In this document: one piece after another, positions 62,295 to 64,000 of the stretch
Numbering within the stretch: the first letter of the stretch is position 1
Layout: each line of letters begins with the position of its first letter
Assembly (NCBI GenBank): GCA_012729535.1
Contig: JAAYCY010000055.1
Coordinates: 62,001-126,000 of the forward strand
Direction of reading: 5' to 3'
Length of the DNA stretch: 64,000 nucleotides
From: Methanomicrobiales archaeon
GTDB lineage: Archaea; Halobacteriota; Methanomicrobia; Methanomicrobiales; Methanospirillaceae
Notes under the pieces: generated by a model
Database searches by the model: none
What the model was told of the DNA's origin: nothing
What the model saw: only the letters and a program-made list of their open reading frames with translations
Translations under genes and position numbers: made by a program

Positions 62295-63293
62295 TTATTT
62301 ATCCAGGTCTTTAAATTGGGGCATAGTGGCCCTAATTTCTTTCCCTACCTCTTCAATCAGGTGCTCTTCATCGTCCCGGGTCAGAGCAGTAAACATCGGA
62401 CGGTTGACCATGTTTTCAAGCATCCATTCCTTTGCAAATGTTCCTGACTGGATCTCTTCAAGGATCTCCTGCATGGCAAGGTAAGATTCCTGTCCGATAA
62501 CACGGGGTCCACGGGTCAGGTCTCCATACTGGGCGGTATTTGAGATGTACTTTCTCATCTTGGTAAATCCGCCTTCATAAATCAGGTCAACAATCAGTTT
62601 TGTTTCATGGAGGACTTCAAGATATGCCATTTCCGGAGCATATCCGGCTTCTACCAGGGTTTCAAAACCGGCCCGAATCAGTGAAGTCATTCCTCCACAT
62701 AATACTGCCTGTTCTCCAAAGAGGTCTGTTTCTGTTTCTTCACGGAATGATGTTTCAAAGACAACCGCACGGGTGGCTCCAATCCCTTTAGCATATGCAA
62801 GGGCAAGTTTTTTGGCTTTTCCAGAAACGTCCTGGTGAATTGCAATAAGTGCGGGTACACCCTTTCCTTCGGTATATGTACGCCGTACCATGTGACCTGG
62901 TCCTTTTGGCGCAACCATTACCACGTCCACGTCAGAGGGTGGAACTATCTGGCCGAAATGGATATTAAAACCATGAGAGAACATGAGGGTCTTACCCTTG
63001 GAGAGTCCCTTTGCAATCTGCTCCCGGTATACTGCTCCCTGGTGTTCATCAGGAATAAGGACCTGGATGACATCTCCCTTTTTTGCAGCATCAGCAACTT
63101 CCATCACTTCAAAGCCTTCACTTTTCGCAAGGTCCCAGCTTTTTCCAGGACGAAGACCGATGATGACTTTAAGTCCGCTGTCTTTAAGGTTTAATGCCTG
63201 ACCTCTGCCCTGTGATCCATATCCGATGACTGCTATTGTCTTTGATGAGATAGCAGACATGTCGGCATCCTTGTCATAATACTTCTCTAACAT
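62295..63293 (-). CDS. ilvC: Ketol-acid reductoisomerase IlvC
   Basis: 332 residues from ATG 63293, preceded by AGGAGG at ideal distance; the frame is open to 63413 but those 40 residues are not in the family. The NADP-binding motif is [19 protein letters not shown] near 20. Other landmarks are [29 protein letters not shown] and the C-terminal knotted helices ([17 protein letters not shown]). It makes the dihydroxy acids of the valine/isoleucine pathway. The usual neighbour genes ilvB and ilvN are not in view to its right. Confidence 0.96.
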   Translation of the reverse strand: MLEKYYDKDADMSAISSKTIAVIGYGSQGRGQALNLKDSGLKVIIGLRPGKSWDLAKSEGFEVMEVADAAKKGDVIQVLIPDEHQGAVYREQIAKGLSKGKTLMFSHGFNIHFGQIVPPSDVDVVMVAPKGPGHMVRRTYTEGKGVPALIAIHQDVSGKAKKLALAYAKGIGATRAVVFETSFREETETDLFGEQAVLCGGMTSLIRAGFETLVEAGYAPEMAYLEVLHETKLIVDLIYEGGFTKMRKYISNTAQYGDLTRGPRVIGQESYLAMQEILEEIQSGTFAKEWMLENMVNRPMFTALTRDDEEHLIEEVGKEIRATMPQFKDLDK

Positions 63294-63505
63294 GGGTGTC
63301 CTCCTGTTTTCCTTCTCAATCATAGGGGTGTACGTGATATCTTTTTTCCCTATTTTCCCTATAAATTCTAACCATTGAACAGAATCAGCTTCATCTTTTT
63401 TCATGTGGTGCATTATCGCGCACCCAATGCACCAGGCAGGTGAGATCCACTACCAGAGTCCTTATCCTATCATACATCAAGGATTCTGTTACTGGTGTTA
63501 GGTAT

Positions 63506-64000
63506 ATGCAGTACGAAATCAAGTATAAACCTTCGTATGCTCTCCTTGAAGTAAATCTGGAACCTGGTGAAGCAATAACTGCAGAAGCCGGGGCCATGAC
63601 CTGGATGTCGCCGGAGATTGAAGTGCACACTCACATGAGAAAAAAAGGGCTTCTTGGATCGATAGGAATGGCCCTTATCGGCGGTCAGTCTTTTTTTGTC
63701 AATGAATTTACCGCACCCAGTGCTCCTGGAAAAGCCGGGTTTTCCGCAGCTCCTCTTGGTGATGTGGATACTCTTACGGTTGCACCAGAAAAAGGATACA
63801 TCCTGCAAAAAGCAGCATATCTCGCATCTGAAAAAAATATCAAACTGGACATTGAATGGCAGGGTTTTACTAAAGGGATCTTTGGACAAGGTCTTTTTAT
63901 GATACAGGTATCCGGTGAGGGACTCCTTTTTATCAACACATTCGGGGCCATAGACAAACATATCCTGGCACCTGGTGAGAGACTAATCGTCGATAATTAT
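63506..64000 (+). CDS. AIM24 family protein (C-terminus beyond window)
   Basis: 165 codons visible, running off the right edge. The start gives MQYEIKYKPSYALLEVNLEP and then TAEAGAMTWMSPEIEVHTH, followed by KKGLLGSIGMALIGGQSFFV, the signature of the TIGR00266/AIM24 family. GVSGEGLLFINTFG-type strands follow. The family is widespread but without a known function in prokaryotes. GGTGTTAGGTAT before the ATG may be the ribosome site. Divergent from ilvC with about 210 bases between them. Confidence 0.9.
   Translation, partial: MQYEIKYKPSYALLEVNLEPGEAITAEAGAMTWMSPEIEVHTHMRKKGLLGSIGMALIGGQSFFVNEFTAPSAPGKAGFSAAPLGDVDTLTVAPEKGYILQKAAYLASEKNIKLDIEWQGFTKGIFGQGLFMIQVSGEGLLFINTFGAIDKHILAPGERLIVDNY

Noticed and set aside
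63294-63413. N-terminal extension of IlvC
   Set aside because: The extra 40 residues are not part of the family, and AGGAGG lies right before ATG 63293.
1-64000. CRISPR array or other regular repeats
   Set aside because: No set of evenly spaced direct repeats seen, even near the CARF-HEPN gene.
1-64000. tRNA or rRNA genes
   Set aside because: No T-arm (GGTTCGAATCC-like) or rRNA-like string found in the gaps by eye; a tRNA scan would be decisive.

Overview
The window looks like a chromosomal segment of a hydrogenotrophic methanogenic archaeon of the Methanomicrobiales, most probably Methanospirillum. The main clues are coenzyme F420 biosynthesis genes (CofC and CofG), a CTP-dependent archaeal riboflavin kinase fused to a winged helix, a DUF2115 protein, a monofunctional CooS-type CO dehydrogenase, very large multi-PAS sensor kinases, archaeal TATA-like upstream elements and SD-like GGAGG/GGTGA sites. 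The genus is inferred from gene content and style; no rRNA gene is present to prove it. I found no tRNA, rRNA, CRISPR array or intact insertion sequence.

Layout. 1-12 kb: signalling block with a receiver-PAS protein cut by the left edge, a TPR protein, a small membrane protein, a decayed secreted-protein gene, and two sensor kinases (about 1784 and 936 residues) that share a PAS module with the first protein. 12-16 kb: a secreted coiled-coil protein, a pirin and a soluble PAS chemoreceptor. 16-18.8 kb: an island of broken genes (a C-terminal copy of the neighbouring NagZ gene, a truncated SWIM-type protein, a frameshifted small gene, a frameshifted pRiA4b-like gene) plus one tiny lysine-rich gene. 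18.8-28 kb: a secreted NagZ-like glycosidase, a DUF2284 protein and a compact minus-strand operon cooF-cooS-nuoE-nuoF-nuoG(N-terminal)-cooC, which looks like a CO dehydrogenase wired to a diaphorase module.

28-39.5 kb: a methyltransferase, a LolCDE/MacB-like export set with a divergent HTH regulator, an ArsR-flavodoxin fusion leading a flavodoxin/ferredoxin operon, RsgA, a QueG-like iron-sulfur protein, a TPR gene interrupted by an in-frame stop, and a DUF308 membrane protein. 39.5-42.6 kb: a glycine betaine uptake operon (ATPase with CBS domains, permease, lipoprotein). 43-46.8 kb: a sporulation-type YtfJ/DUF2953 pair, an orphan BMP-family binding protein, DUF2115 and GNAT proteins. 46.8-50.4 kb: a heterodimeric ABC exporter. 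50.8-53.1 kb: a broken membrane-linked winged-helix gene, a cysteine-cluster protein and the riboflavin genes ribK-ribB. 53.1-61 kb: a flippase-like membrane protein, two glycosyltransferases, a PPC protein, cofC divergent from a cofG-purC fusion, a ferredoxin:thioredoxin reductase, a universal stress protein and DUF1805. 61-64 kb: an orphan CARF-HEPN (Csx1/TM1812-like) protein, ilvC and an AIM24 protein cut by the right edge.

Most worth a second look: the CARF-HEPN protein with no CRISPR locus in view, the in-frame CofG-PurC fusion carrying an internal ribosome binding site and GTG, the CODH/Nuo-like operon, the ArsR-flavodoxin fusion, and the unusually high number of single-base gene disruptions.
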